From the NCBI RefSeq assembly GCF_030411735.1, contig NW_026848140.1, forward strand, positions 744,001 through 808,000: a DNA stretch of 64,000 nt. The letters run 5' to 3'. Numbering within the stretch: position 1 is the stretch's first letter; every line of letters starts with the position of its first letter. Below, piece by piece: positions 23,014 through 34,751 of the stretch. The notes under the pieces are model-generated. The model made no database searches, was not told where the DNA came from, and saw only the letters and a program-made list of their open reading frames with translations. Origin of the DNA: Phialemonium atrogriseum (taxonomy: Eukaryota; Ascomycota; Sordariomycetes; Cephalothecales; Cephalothecaceae). The position numbers and the translations under genes were made by a program.

Positions 23014-23798
23014 GACGACTGGGCGGTTGGATTTAAAGCGAGTGACTAGGGTGAAAAGAGCAAAAGGGACGTGCAAAACTCTGGACCGCGAACAGTTATG
23101 TTGTGCCCATGAAAAGTAGTGAGAGGAGCCGCGAAAGTGTGGTTATCGCGAGGTTTGGTCGATTACGCCGGTTGAAGGGGGTTGCTCAAAGTTGGATGAA
23201 AGAAACTTGAACCTGTTGGTGGCAGTGTTGACAGGTGGGACTGACTGAGCGACAAGGGGGGCCCTCTGAGGTAGAATGTGGGAGGTACCGTGAGAAAGGA
23301 GGGAGGTCATTAGTACCGGTTAGCAAATTTGTATGAGATGCTATAACATCAATCCGGCAAGATCGAAGTACCTTCTCTTCTCGTTCCGCCATTCTATTGT
23401 GGATACGGACGCAAGTCGCCGGGACATGTCTTGGCCTTCGATTGGCAGGGTCAGTTTTTGGCTGGGCACACGTGCGACCAGCTTGGAAATTAAACTAGGG
23501 CGATCAGGCTGTTGTATACAGATTACGTATACATCGTATATAGTACCTATCTAAATTGATAATTCCAGTGCATACGGTGCGAGAAGTGACTGCGAAGCTC
23601 AGTTCGTATCCGTACATTTGCAACTTCGTTGTGGATTGGCGGATTCCGTCACTACGTACCACGCCAATTCGAGATCTAGGTATCCGTATGCCTAGCATCG
23701 ATCGCTAAGGCCAAGACAATTGGCGGCAGCCAAGTGATGCTTGACTTGACTTGGCTTTTCCGGGTTGGTCCGTGACCCAGGCCGCCAAGAGATATAAC
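23014..23798. other. intergenic upstream of the GH76 gene
   Basis: This is the mannanase promoter side. It is AT-richer than the genes around it, and no coding exon is seen. Confidence 0.5.
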
Positions 23799-24505
23799 TC
23801 ACTCTTGTTTCGCCAAGCAACCAAGCCTTTGGCTGACCCGATGTCTGATATCCAAACATATTTGTGTGTCTCCTGTCTCTTTTCCATTTTTCGTCTGGTT
23901 TCTAAAATGAAACGAAAAATCAGCAACCCTAGTTGATCTCAGGCGGCGGGTAAGGACTCGCGGCATGCTGAAGGGATTCGTGTCTAAGGAGGACGACGCG
24001 CTTTCGGCTCCTGGCTTAAACGACGTCCCCAGGCTTCCGGGGCTATGGTCCAGCAGATGGACTGCATCCTGTGTATAGCCCTCAATTGACTTGAAGCGGC
24101 CCAGCCACGAAGAGCTCCGATCTCCGTTGTTGAGGGTCGCATAGGTATATGCATGGTAGGAGATACTGAGAAAATCGTGCAAACCACCGCCTGCCACGGG
24201 TATACTGCCAAGAACCACGCATTTCGGGTGTCAACAGATCTGCGTATAATACTGTTGACCTTGGGGTATAAGTGTCTTGCCAGGAGCGCCGTCATTGTCA
24301 ACGCCAGCAGAAGTTACTTACCGCGATGAAGCTAGCCGCGTCTGATTTGTCAATGGCCTGCAGGGCCATCACAACCAACTTCCAGTAGCTCTCATCTGGG
24401 AGGTGGATGCTGTCTAAGTTGTCTAAGACAAGATCCGAGTTCGTGCGAAAGGAGATTATCCCTGGCATGTATCCTCTGCTGGAGATCGACGCCCGTGTAC
24501 TGGTT
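23799..24505 (-). pseudogene. unrecognised coding-like exons, probably a gene remnant
   Basis: Two minus-strand stretches read like protein. The upstream one (about 24500-24322) includes SYWKLVVMALQAIDKSDAAS and ends at a GTAAGT donor in phase 0. The downstream one (from about 24204) includes GGGLHDFLSISYHAYTYATL and FKSIEGYTQDAVHLLDHSPG, and stays open to 23799. Its best acceptor (TTGGCAG) needs phase 2, so the two do not join directly, and I find no ATG-bearing first exon upstream. It could be a truncated or decayed gene, or a real gene with an exon I missed. I do not recognise the family. Confidence 0.4.
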
Positions 24506-24963
24506 TAGCTGATCCAAAAACAAATAGTACGTTCAGCCATACTGTCACACTGGGAGAAGGGATAATTATTGACAGTCTGATGGTTGTAGTGCCTAGGATC
24601 GTACTTCCGTAGAAGGCGTAGAAGGAACATCCATGGATGGTAATAAGGGAAGTTAGCCAGGTACCTACCCAATTGGGCAGCCTTACAAAATATGGAGGTT
24701 GTTTATATGCATGTACATACGTACCTGGGGCGGGATGCAGTCGTCCATACTAAAACGGAGCCTTATGACGATATCGTGCGTACAAAGCTTACGACATCGA
24801 TCACACGCAGGGTAGTGCTGTAATGTTCTACTTCTTGGAGTCAGCAGACCTCATTGGTTCTCTCTACGGCGGGGAATGTGATTAACGCATATCGGCAACG
24901 ACGATTAAAGCTCCAGCAACCTCAAGTCTATCGTGAAGTCGCCAGGCTGATTACACATTCGTC
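24506..24963. promoter_or_regulatory. fluG upstream region
   Basis: This AT-richer interval lies upstream of the fluG start codon and probably includes its promoter and leader. No specific site is assigned. Confidence 0.4.
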
Positions 24964-27651
24964 ATGGCATCCTGGGTTGGCGGTCGATCTGGAGGGACTC
25001 CATCACAACTTGAGAGCGTCGTCCGCGCCATTCGACGCACGCCCATCATCGACAACCATGCACATCCTCTCCTCAAGCCTGAAGCTCTCAGCCAGCACCC
25101 GCTTCTATCAATTACAACCGAGGCATCTGGCGACGCTATCGATGCTTCTCTCACCAGTCTGGCTCATCTTCGAGCCGTCAAGCAGCTTGGCACCCTTTTG
25201 AGCTGCAACCTGACCTGGGAGGCCGTCGTCGCCGCCATTGAGCAGAGGCGTATTGAGTCCCCTGAGGACTGGAACGCTCAGTGTCTCGATGGCATTGAGA
25301 CCATTCTCATCGACGATGGACTCGACAACGAGGATGACGTTTATCAGTACTCGTGGCATGATGACTACACTCGGAGCAACTGCAAGCGCATTGTCCGCAT
25401 CGAGGCCGTGGCTGCCAGCATCATCAATCGGCACCTCCTGTTGCTCGACACATCAACCCGAGCAGTCGACAATGTCTTCGACCAAGTAGTCGACGAATTC
25501 GATGACAACATCAGAGCAGCCATTGACCATCCCGATGTTGTCGCGTTCAAGTCCGTCATCTGCTACCGCACAGGGCTTGATATTCCGAGAGCTGTCGACG
25601 TTTCCACCGCCCGAGAGTCACTTATCAGCATCTTCAACGATTTCCAAGGCCCAGGACCATTCAAGAGACTCCAGCATGACGGTCTGAACGACCTCTTTGT
25701 CCACCGTGCAGCCACGCTGATTCAACAGAGCGCATCGCGCTGGAAGAAACCAATCCAATTCCACACAGGTCTTGGTGACAACGACATCACCCTGACTAGA
25801 GCGTCGCCGTCTCACCTCCAGGAATTCATCCGGGAATACCCTACTGTCCCCATCGTTCTTCTACACGCCAGCTATCCCTTCACCCGCGAAGCCGGCTACT
25901 TGGCCAGTGTCTACGCCAATGTCTATGCTGATATCGGTGAGGTGTTCCCATTCGTCAGCCTCGATGGCCAGGAGAGCGTTGTCCGCCAGATCCTCGAGCT
26001 CTGCCCGTGGTCAAAAGTGCTATGGAGCACCGACGGGCATTGGTTCCCTGAGACTTACCTGCTGGCTATCGCCCAGGTCCGCGAATTGCTGGAAACTGTA
26101 GGTTCGAGCCGGACATAGGGGCCGCCTAGACTAAGCTGATCTGTTTCTTTATTTTAGATTTTATGCGATTATGTCCGTACAGGGCAGATAGGCTGGAAAG
26201 CCGCAATCGAGCTTGTCCGTGACATCCTGTTTCGGAACTCAAACAAGCTGTACCATCTGGAATTGGATTTCGCGGAGCTGGCTGAGGAGCCCTCGGGCAA
26301 CTTGGAGGTCAACAGATATCTCACCGACCTGGACTTGCTCCGGAACTTCCTCCGGGGCCAAAGCACGCCTGACTTTGTGAGAATCTGTTGGAACGATCTT
26401 ACTGCGAGCCCAAGGATGAGGATGGTGCCCATGAGGAAGTTCATGTCTTTGCTAGACGAAGGTAAATCCACGGATATCGGAATCACCAAGGCTGCTCTCT
26501 GGCTGCTGCAAAACGACTGGCCCGTCCCAGGCATGGTCGCGACTGGCGAATACCGGCTCCACCCCGATTTCTCGTCCCTGAGACTCGGCCCTCTCAACGG
26601 GCATATCAGCATGCAGGGAGACTTCCGTGAACAGGACGGTTCCAGGATCCCATTCTGCCCTCGCTCACTCCTCCAACGTGCGGTGGAACTTGGCGCCGAG
26701 AACGGCCTCACGTATCTCCTGGGCTTCGAGATCGAGTTCCTTCTACTTGAACGCCTAGACGGACGGGAGCCGAATCGATATCGCACTCTACTTACAGACG
26801 GACATGCCTGGTCCGCCTCGCGGTCCCTTACCGACCCAAGGGTTTCCGCCCTGTTGAGAAACATGGTGGGAGAGCTTGCCGTCATGGGCATCCACGTCGA
26901 GCAGCTGCATGCCGAGAGCGCAACCGGACAGTTTGAGCTCATTCTGCCACATCTGCCGCCTGTGGAGGCGGTCGATACCCTCCTTCACGCGCGGGAGGTC
27001 ATGTCGGCATTGGCGACAGAGGCCGGCTTCCGCATGACCCTCTATCCTAAGCCATTTGCGAACGCCTGCGGCACGGCATCCCACGTCCACATGTCCATCT
27101 CCTCGCCCCAGGGCTCAAAACCGGAGGTCTACGAGAGTTTCTACGCGGGGATACTGAAGCACTTGCCAGCGATCACGGCCTTCACGTATAGCAACCCGGC
27201 AAGCTACGAGAGGCTCGTTGATGGCTGCTGGGCCGGCGGAAGGTGGGTCGCCTGGGGCACCCAGAACCGCGAGACGGCCCTCAGAAAGATTGAGGGCAGC
27301 CACTGGGAGCTGAAGACCCTGGACGGGCTCGCCAATCCGTACCTGGCTCTCGGAGCGGTGCTTTCCGCGGGGACTCGCGGCGTCGTCGCCAGGGAGAAGC
27401 TCATCTGGGGAGACTGCGAGATAGACCCCGCTAACCTGACAGACAACGACAGGAAGGAGCTCAATGTGACCCAGCTGCTCCCCGGCAGCGTGGGGGAGGC
27501 GCTGGAAGCGCTGAAGGCCGACGAGGAGTTGACGGGTTATCTGGGCCGCGAGCTCATTGAGCGGTACGCTGCAGTGAAGGAGGCCGAGCTGAATATGCTG
27601 AGCGATATGGGGGAGGATAAGCGACGGGAGTGGATCCTGGAACGATACTGA
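24964..27651 (+). CDS. fluG: FluG: amidohydrolase / type I glutamine synthetase-like fusion
   Basis: In Aspergillus, FluG is needed for the extracellular signal that starts asexual sporulation. Exons 24964-26097 and 26158-27651 join in phase 0 to 875 aa (Aspergillus protein about 865). The N-terminal half is an amidohydrolase: IIDNHAHP with metal ligands H32 and H34, FHTGLGDND, VLLHASYPF and WSTDGHWFPE. The C-terminal half, from about residue 420, is glutamine-synthetase-like: FEIEFLLLE, QLHAESATGQFEL, GTASHVHMSI and CWAGGRWVAWGTQNRETALR. The 60-nt intron lies near the end of the first domain. Whether either half is catalytic cannot be judged here. The start is the first ATG with the conserved N-terminus. 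In other fungi the fusion may serve nitrogen metabolism rather than development. Confidence 0.93.
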
Positions 27652-28633
27652 CGGGCATTCTGGCATCTTCTTCACTTCTTGCTCACAGCCCCATTTTTGC
27701 CGCTTTCTCGTTCCTATGTTGGGGGGGGGGTGGTTTATCTTTGGAGTTGTCATGAAAATAGTGAACCCCTGGCGCACCACAGTCGTTCCCTGAAAGTTTG
27801 TAGGGGACGTCTGTCGAAATATCAAAAAATCTGCGATTTGACACCCGGAGGAGCATTTTAAAAGGCAAGACATAAGATATTCCTGAGAGGCCAGAAGAGA
27901 AGATCCCATTTGAATGCACTTCAACCCTAAACCTGTGCAAGTATTATGTTCGTAGAAGGCCTGAGTTGGGAGTTGGTACGCCAGATGCGGGGAATGGCTT
28001 GTGGGGCACAATTGGAGTTGGGGCGTGGGGTTGAAATTGAAGTTGAAGACTGGGACCTACTATGTAGCTGCTCGTGTATGAACCCTCCTCCTGACGGAAA
28101 AGGCGCGCTCCCAAGAGAGGGTCATATTTGCGGGTCAATTGTATGTACATGTCAATTCCTAGGAATCCGCGGAACCCATCATTAGAGTCTGAATCTTTGA
28201 CTTGACGCTCGTCCAGGGTTAGGGTTACTCATCACCCCACAATCCGACTACTTCCACCCTACTGAAACTCTAATGCACACGCCCCGTCAGCTCTTTCTAA
28301 TCGACCAATCACGATCTGTGCCTGAACAGGGGTTTGGCTCAAGACGAAGTTATGGCTAACCTGTCCTTTCATCGACTGCTGCAGACCAGTCCAGCCTTAT
28401 ATCCAGCTCAATCAACGAAAACAGTGTCCACCCACGACGAAGACAACGAGCTCAGCGGCGTATTTGCGCAATTGCAGATCCTACCCATGCGGTAGTTGGC
28501 TCTAGTTCTCCTGCCCGGGTACTTGCAGTGGACCGAGGCGAATAGAGTACGACCCGGCGACCAAAACCCTCAACAGGCCTCGCAGGGAGGGATTGTCTGA
28601 TATTGGGGACTACCAAGCGACAAGAGAGTTGCA
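27652..28633. other. intergenic between fluG and ERV41
   Basis: It contains the fluG 3' flank with a G10 run at 27721-27730, a short GGGTTAGGGTT motif at 28216-28226, and the ERV41 upstream region. No gene is supported. Confidence 0.5.
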
Positions 28634-29941
28634 ATGATGAACGGGTACGAGAAACACCACCTCGACGACGACGCCTTTGGTGCCAAGTCTGGCAGCAGCA
28701 TCGTCAGCGCCTTCGATGCATTCCGTAAGCTCCCACTCCCCCTCCACCACCTGGCATCCCGATCCCGCACCGGTCGATTCGCTAACCTCCTGCTCCGCCC
28801 ACAGCAAAGGCAAAGCCGCAGTACGTGACGCGGACATCGGGCGGCGGCAAGTGGACGGTGATAATGGCGGTGGTGTCGCTGGTTCTGGTGCTCTCGGAGC
28901 TGGCGCGGTGGTGGCGCGGCGAGGAGATGCACACGTTCGCGGTCGAGAAGGGGGTGGGGCGGGAGATGCAGCTCAACCTCGACATCGTCGTGCACATGCA
29001 GTGCGCCGACCTCCACGTCAACGTCCAGGACGCCGCCGGCGACCGCATCCTCGCCGCCCAGATGCTGACCCAGGACCCGACCAACTGGGCGCAGTGGGTC
29101 GACGGCGTGGGCATGCACCGCCTCGGTAGGGACGAGCAGGGCAGGCTCGTCACCGGCGAGGGGTGGGCGTCCACCGCGCACGACGAGGGGTTCGGCGAGG
29201 AGCACATCCACGACATCGTCGCGCTGGGCCGGAGGAGGGCGAAGTGGGGGAAGACTCCGAGGTTGCGCGGCGGTAGCGCGGATAGCTGCAGGATCTTTGG
29301 CAGTCTGGACCTGAACAAGGTGCAGGGAGATTTCCATATCACGGCGAGGGGGCATGGCTATATGGGGCACGGAGAGCACCTTGCCCACAACGGTGAGTCT
29401 CCCCGACCAGCGACCATGTTTGTTTGGAAGTTCTCACGCGGGAATATACTGACCAACGCGAACAGCCTTCAACTTCTCGCACATCATCTCCGAGCTATCC
29501 TTCGGCCCTTTCTTGCCGTCCCTCGTCAACCCCCTGGACAGGACCGTCAATGCCGCGGCAGAGAACTTCTACAAGTTCCAGTACTTCATGTCCGTCGTCC
29601 CGACCACGTACAGCGTGGGCGACCCGACCAAGAGCGGGGCCACCTCCATCTTCACCAACCAATACGCGGTGACGGAGCAGAGCAGCGCGGTCCACCAGCG
29701 GACCATCCCTGGCATCTTCTTCAAGTACGACATCGAGCCCATCCTGCTCAACATCGTCGAGTGGCGGGACTCCATCTTCCTGTTCCTCATCAAGATCATC
29801 AACGTGGTCAGCGGCGCCCTGGTCGCCGGCCACTGGTGCTTCAACCTGAGCGAGTGGGTCAAGGAGGTCATGGGCCGGAGGAGGCGCGGTATGAACAATG
29901 GCATGCTGGGCGTGAAGCCAGGGGAGGAGTATCGGGATTGA
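28634..29941 (+). CDS. ERV41: COPII-vesicle cargo receptor subunit Erv41
   Basis: Erv41 pairs with Erv46 to cycle between ER and Golgi and retrieve ER proteins. Exons 28634-28724, 28805-29392 and 29466-29941 join in phase to 384 aa. A short cytosolic N-terminus precedes TM1 at about 48-64 (VIMAVVSLVLVLSELAR). A large lumenal domain follows, with LNLDIVVHMQCADLHVNVQD, SCRIFGSLDLNKVQGDFHIT and FNFSHIISELSFGP. TM2 near the end (IFLFLIKIINVVSGALVAGH) leaves a short cytosolic tail. The second exon is extremely GC-rich and produces long antisense frames. Erv46 shares the fold but is longer with a different tail, so Erv41 is preferred. The start MMNGYEKHHLDDDAF has two adjacent ATGs. Confidence 0.92.
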
Positions 29942-30207
29942 ACGAACGACTAGCGGGAAAAGGGCGGGGGGGACTAAGGCATATATATATCTCTGTATAT
30001 GTTCTAGACATATCGCGCTTCATTTTCAGAGGTGCTTCGATACCTATCACTTCCCTGACTAGGAGCTACGTGAGGTAGGAGTCCGAGCCTGCCATATACA
30101 CAGCACTCTTGGCAGGGGAGAACGGAGATGGACATGATATGATTACTCTATGATCGTCGCAAGTGCTTCCTAAAAGAATTACAGATTATCCACCAATGCA
30201 AGTCTGT

Positions 30208-32125
30208 CTATGATATGCTAGCCATTTCTATCCTGTTGAATCCAGTCATCCTCTTGATGCTGAGCCAGAACTCAAACGCCTCTAGCTTGATCTCGACCCT
30301 GAAATAGCCCAGCCACGCAACGGCAAGCCTCAGGGCATTGGGCGGCCAGTAGAACGAGCCCCGCTGGCGGATCTCCTCCAGCTGCTCGTAGAACACGGTC
30401 CGCATGCAGTACCTGGCCAGGATCAGGAACTGGCGCACGGGGCCCTGGCGGGTGTGGAGGTTCTCGTCCAGGCTGCGGGTGAGGTCGTTTGTCTTGAGGA
30501 TGAGGAGGATGACGCGCGGCACCTGGCCGAGCAGCTGTACCAGGTCGGCGAGCAGGCCCTCCTGCAGGGCCTCGCCCATGGTCTCCTTCTCGTCCGCCGA
30601 CCGGGGCTGCGTGATGGACGAGCTGACGACGCTGAAGTCGCGCCCCGTGATGGCCGAGGCGAAGAGCGCGAACTTGTCCTCCTCGACGCCCGCGACCTCC
30701 TTGACGTACTTCTTCATCCGGTCGATGTCGCCGTCGATGACGGCGAGCCACATCTTGGCGTACGAGCGCCGGAGGTCCAGGGGGATGTCGCGGTACAGCC
30801 CGTGGTCGTACAGGATGATGTCGAAGTTCGCGTCCCGCCGGCTGTAGCGGCGAGAGTCGTTTTTCCGAATGGCGATGTTCCCTCCATGCGGGTCGCAGTG
30901 CAACGGTGCGCCATCCCCGAAAATCATCTCGTTGAATATCCGCGCCAGAGTCGCTGATACTTCGTCGCGATCTATGCCGTTCGAGTCGAGATAGTCCAGA
31001 TCATCCAGGCGGTGGCCCGACTCGTTTGCCATGACGAGAATGCGCTTCCTCGCCCATATCACGTCCGGAATAACCAGGGGCAGCTCTGGGATATGGGAGA
31101 AGTATTCCTTGGTGCGGATGGCATTCTCAGCCTCGCGCTCAAAATCCAGTTCCTGAGGCAGGGAGTATTCCAGCTCCGAAGACAGCCATTCGAGATCGTA
31201 CTCGGGAAAGAAGCGTTTGAGCGACGAGAAGGTGAACTTTGTGAGCGACAGGTCGAGCGGCGCCCATTGCGCCAACCCGGGATGCTGCACCTTGACGGCA
31301 ACCAACTGGCCGGAGTCCTTCACAACTGCTAGGTGGACCTGGGCCAGGGAGGCTGCTCCGATCGGTTCCCTGGAGAATTCCGAGAAGAAGAAGGATAATT
31401 CTTCGCCCGTATCGTCCTTGAACATCTGCTCGATCGACTCGAACGAGGATACAGGGCATTTGTCCTGCAACGGGATGAAGGTCGTCGTCCACTCCGACGG
31501 GAGGAGGTAGTTCATGGCACTCTACTATACGTGTTAGCAGCTGCTGGGGGGTTCCCAGGTGTCACGTTGAGGCCATACGAGGTGCTGCCCCAGCTTGATG
31601 AAGATGCCGCCATTCTTCTCCAGGACCTTCAGTGTCCTCACAGCACACCTCTTGTGGCAGTCCTTCAGCAGTCGATCGCGCTCGTCCACATCTTCGACCG
31701 CGTCTCGTTGATTGAGCGTCGTTCGGTAGCTGTAGCGCGCGCGCGTCAGAAAAGCGCACCCAAGTCAGCCAGGGAGCCCGACGCAGCAGGTCTTACTCGT
31801 TAATACATATGGCCAGGGCCGAGGCAACCCTTCCCGTGCGCTCGGCCCCCTCGTAGCCATGCTTGATGTCATCTGGGAAGGCCAAGACGCTCGCAAGGAT
31901 GCTGGTTGCAACTCCGGTGCCCGTCGCGGCCAGGATCACAGCTCGTCTGCGCGTGGGCCGGGCATTGAACTTTGTAGACGTAGGTCTTGACGTGCCGAAT
32001 CGTCGCGATAAGGGGAAGGACGGCAGATCGGGTCGGGAGGCCTGGTTGCGACACCTAGCGCATGTCCAGCCGATGTTGAGGCGCCTGATGCAAAGTCTAG
32101 CAGCTGCAAAGGTAACGCCCCCCAT
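30208..32125 (-). CDS. mitochondrial ABC1/ADCK-family atypical kinase (Cqd2/Mcp2-like)
   Basis: The ADCK1/5-type members sit in the mitochondrial inner membrane and influence lipid and coenzyme Q distribution. Minus-strand exons 32125-31797, 31729-31579 and 31521-30208 join to 597 aa. An Arg-rich N-terminus, a likely mitochondrial presequence, is followed by a membrane segment at about residues 65-85 (AVILAATGTGVATSILASVL). Family motifs are IFIKLGQHL (KxGQ), EPIGAASLAQVHLA (Ala-rich loop), VAVKVQHPG, LHCDPHGGNIAI and YDHGLYRD, a catalytic-like and metal-binding set. The intron before SAMNYLLPSEW uses a TAGTAG acceptor, second AG. Cqd2/ADCK1-like is preferred over Coq8 because the C-terminus and KxGQ context fit better. 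Convergent with ERV41. Confidence 0.88.
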
Positions 32126-33026
32126 TGTGGAAGGTCATTGGCAGGAGAAATTAGGTTTGCACATGCTATGCCCTTTTGGCAACAAGGGCAAAGAGGTACA
32201 TATGCTCCGGGGAGCGTGGGGACGAGCGTGGGAACGATTCGCCAATACTCGCAAAATTGTTGGGATGCTTGAATTTGATGGTTTAATTGATAGGGGATGA
32301 TCACAAGGATTTTCCAAGCCTTATGTGGCTTGTGAGGCGCTAAAATTCTGAGCAGCCAGGGTCTCGGGCGACCTCGGGCTCTTCCATGCTTCCAGAAGCT
32401 CATCTTTATGCTGTCACACATGACCCTAACCCTGACCCTGACGGTCCAACTCTGCACCTTGCTATTTGGAGTGGCTCCAGCAATATGATCAGCGTGAAGA
32501 TGTCAGCTATGATGCCAGCTATGGCGCTAGAAGCTGTTTACTCCACCCACGCGCCAAACAAACTACCAAGATTGGGTGTTTGGACCCATATGTGAGAGGT
32601 GAGGGCCTCTGGATCCCGATGGCGACAGCGACTAGGCCTACACCGTGGGAATATGGAAAGCACTGGAACATAAGTAACCAAGCAGGGAATGTAGCCTCTT
32701 CCTCATCATACAACTGACTCTTGTGGATCGTACATACATCTGCTGGAGCACGCACTTCACGGGAATGACATCATGAAAGAACTCAGCAACCTATATAGGA
32801 TGACTTCAGAATCGAACAGCCCCAAGTTCCTGAACTCTTTCACAGATCTATCAAGTTGAAATCATTCATCTCTCCAATCCCAAGTAACCGAAACATTTTC
32901 CACCCGTCTAAAGTTACAACCAACCCATCGTCCTCATCAGTAAGCCCCCCTAACCTAACCCAGCACTTCAACCCAGCCTTCCATCTAACCTCCCGCTCAG
33001 AAGAACCCCCACCAAACCAAGCCAAA
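32126..33026. other. divergent upstream region, ADCK gene and small protein gene
   Basis: This holds promoters of both flanking genes and a CT-rich leader before 33027. A short CCCTAACCCTGACCCTGA run lies near 32424. No additional gene is seen. Confidence 0.5.
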
Positions 33027-33269
33027 ATGTCGCAATCCAAAGCCGACCAAGCCGAGCAGACAAGGCAGAACCTCCCACTGCCCGACCAGCCGCCGACGGC
33101 GTCAGACTGGCAGTCAGCGGACGCGCGCAACGTCAACGTCGGGTCCGGTCGGGTCTCGACGGCCGACGGCGGTGCCGACAGGGGCTCCGGGGCCGCGGAC
33201 CTCAGCGGCGTCGGGAGGCAGGGCAAGGATGGACTAAAGGGTCCGCCTAAGGATGCTGCTGCGAGGTAA
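33027..33269 (+). CDS. small conserved fungal protein, 80 aa, unknown function
   Basis: A single exon encodes 80 hydrophilic residues beginning MSQSKADQAEQTRQNLPLPD and containing SDWQSADARNVNVGSG. That core looks like a small protein found in many filamentous ascomycetes, but I cannot name a function. Gly, Asp and Ser are abundant; there is no membrane segment, signal peptide or Cys. The protein is probably disordered. The ATG has the context caaaATGtc and follows a long CT-rich leader that is open but lacks another ATG. Confidence 0.7.
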   Translation: MSQSKADQAEQTRQNLPLPDQPPTASDWQSADARNVNVGSGRVSTADGGADRGSGAADLSGVGRQGKDGLKGPPKDAAAR

Positions 33270-33846
33270 TATAGGAGAGGGAGGGAGAAATGATAAGGGA
33301 TGGAAAGGGGGGCGTTTATGTTATAACTTTTGAGATGGGGATCGGTAGGATATGTTTGATATAGATAATCATTTCCAGTTTAAGGGACAGTTGATGAGAG
33401 TCAAGATGTGATGTCCCCCTTTGCCCCCAACCCCCAAACAGGGTCGTCATGATCCAGACATGGACTGCTCGGAGCGACCACCGAGAAGAGAAGGAGAAAA
33501 GGGGCCGAAAGTATGCCCCTAGATGCCCGCAAGGAAGTAAAACCGCCACAACGAGAGAAACCGAGGCCCAGTGCAACGTACATGTTACGGCTGGGAATTG
33601 AACCTGTATTCGTGAAATAGGGCGTTAGGAATCACAATTTCGAGGCAGTACATGACGAGAAAGAGCACGATATTCACTATCCCCACGTCATAGGCAAGCT
33701 GGGTAAGATCAGGACAGTCATTCATTCATTCAACCAGTGTTCTGATCTAGACACGGGCTGGTTGGTTCGTCTCCGCCAGGCGTTATATATAAGACATCCA
33801 TGATACCCCCAGGAATAGCGCCGAGCCCAACCATGAAATATCCGCA
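33270..33846. other. 3' region with an orphan exon-like frame
   Basis: It lies between convergent genes. On the minus strand, about 33580-33695, a CCCAG acceptor precedes a short frame, LAYDVGIVNIVLFLVMYCLE, ending HEYRFNSQP and a stop. It has no visible upstream exon. A B-box-like GGTTCAATTCC lies inside it but no tRNA can be folded. Confidence 0.45.
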
Positions 33847-34751
33847 TTACGTGCAAGACGTGATAGTCTGGACGACAATCCCGGTCTGCACAGCGGCCAC
33901 GGCCTGGGTGGCAGCAGCAGTGGTGGCAGGCGCCGCGACGGCCCCGGTGCCGCCCATGACGCTGTTGAAGGCGTCGGCTGCGGCCTGGTCCTGGGTCGCC
34001 GCCACGGCCGCGGCGCTGGCGGCGGCGCAGGCGGCGATGGCGTCGGCGGGAGCCCTGCACGAGGAGGCGAGGCGCTGGCAGATGAAGTCGGCGATGACGC
34101 CGATCTTGAGGGCCGAGCCGTGGTTGAAGTCGCGCTGGTTCGAGGCGATGAAAGCGGCGCCGCTGCGGCCATCGAGGCCCACCTGGAAGACGATGGTCGT
34201 GTCGCTGCAGCTGCCGAGGTTGAGGGCGCGCTTGGAGGCGACCGAGCTGATCTGGCTGCGGCACTCATTGTTCTGCTGGTCGCATGCGGCCACTCCGCCC
34301 GACAGCTGGCCCGAGTTGGCGGCGTTGGCGCACGCGTTGTGCTGCACATCGCAACTGCGCCCGAGCGCCGCGGCCTGGCCGACGAAGGTGGCTCCGTTGA
34401 CGGTAAACGGGCGAGTGCCAGTGCCGCTGATGACCGGGGGCGGGGGGCCGCCGAGCGTGCCGGTGAAAACCTGGACGTTCACTTCTGGACGGTGCCGTTA
34501 GTCTCTTTGACAGTAAAACCCCGTCAGAGGGAAATAGACTTACCCGTAATAACGGCGGCAGTAAGAATAGCATTATTGGCTTCAGCTGCGGCGGTCGGTG
34601 CAGCGACACACGCGGACGGAGAGAACGTTGTTGTAATCGTTGTAGTGATAACGGTGCAAGAGCTGGTGGTCTTCGCAACGCATTCGGCGACCGGGGCGGC
34701 AACGCCCAGGGAGAGGAGGGAAGCCAGAAGAGCAACGGTTTGATACTTCAT
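33847..34751 (-). CDS. secreted Cys-containing protein, unknown function
   Basis: Minus-strand exons 34751-34544 and 34484-33847 join as G|AA to give 281 aa. Residues 1-19 form a signal peptide (MKYQTVALLASLLSLGVAA). A Thr-rich segment follows, then a domain with VNGATFVGQAAALGRSCDVQ, HNACANAANSG and ACDQQNNECRSQ. I have the impression of a fungal extracellular family with this C-x3-HNAC pattern but cannot name it. The C-terminal 90 residues are very Ala-rich and end QTITSCT. No GPI signal or membrane anchor is seen. Cell-wall or effector roles are possible, but nothing in the sequence decides this. The 59-nt intron has a GTAAGT donor. Confidence 0.75.

Noticed and set aside
28216..28226. Telomere-like GGGTTAGGGTT
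   Set aside because: Less than two repeat units in an intergenic region; no array and no subtelomeric context.
32424..32441. CCCTAACCCTGACCCTGA telomere-like run
   Set aside because: Three imperfect units only; chance or a minor interstitial relic.
33585..33610. B-box-like GGTTCAATTCC on the minus strand
   Set aside because: No acceptor, D or anticodon stem can be formed around it, so it is not a tRNA.
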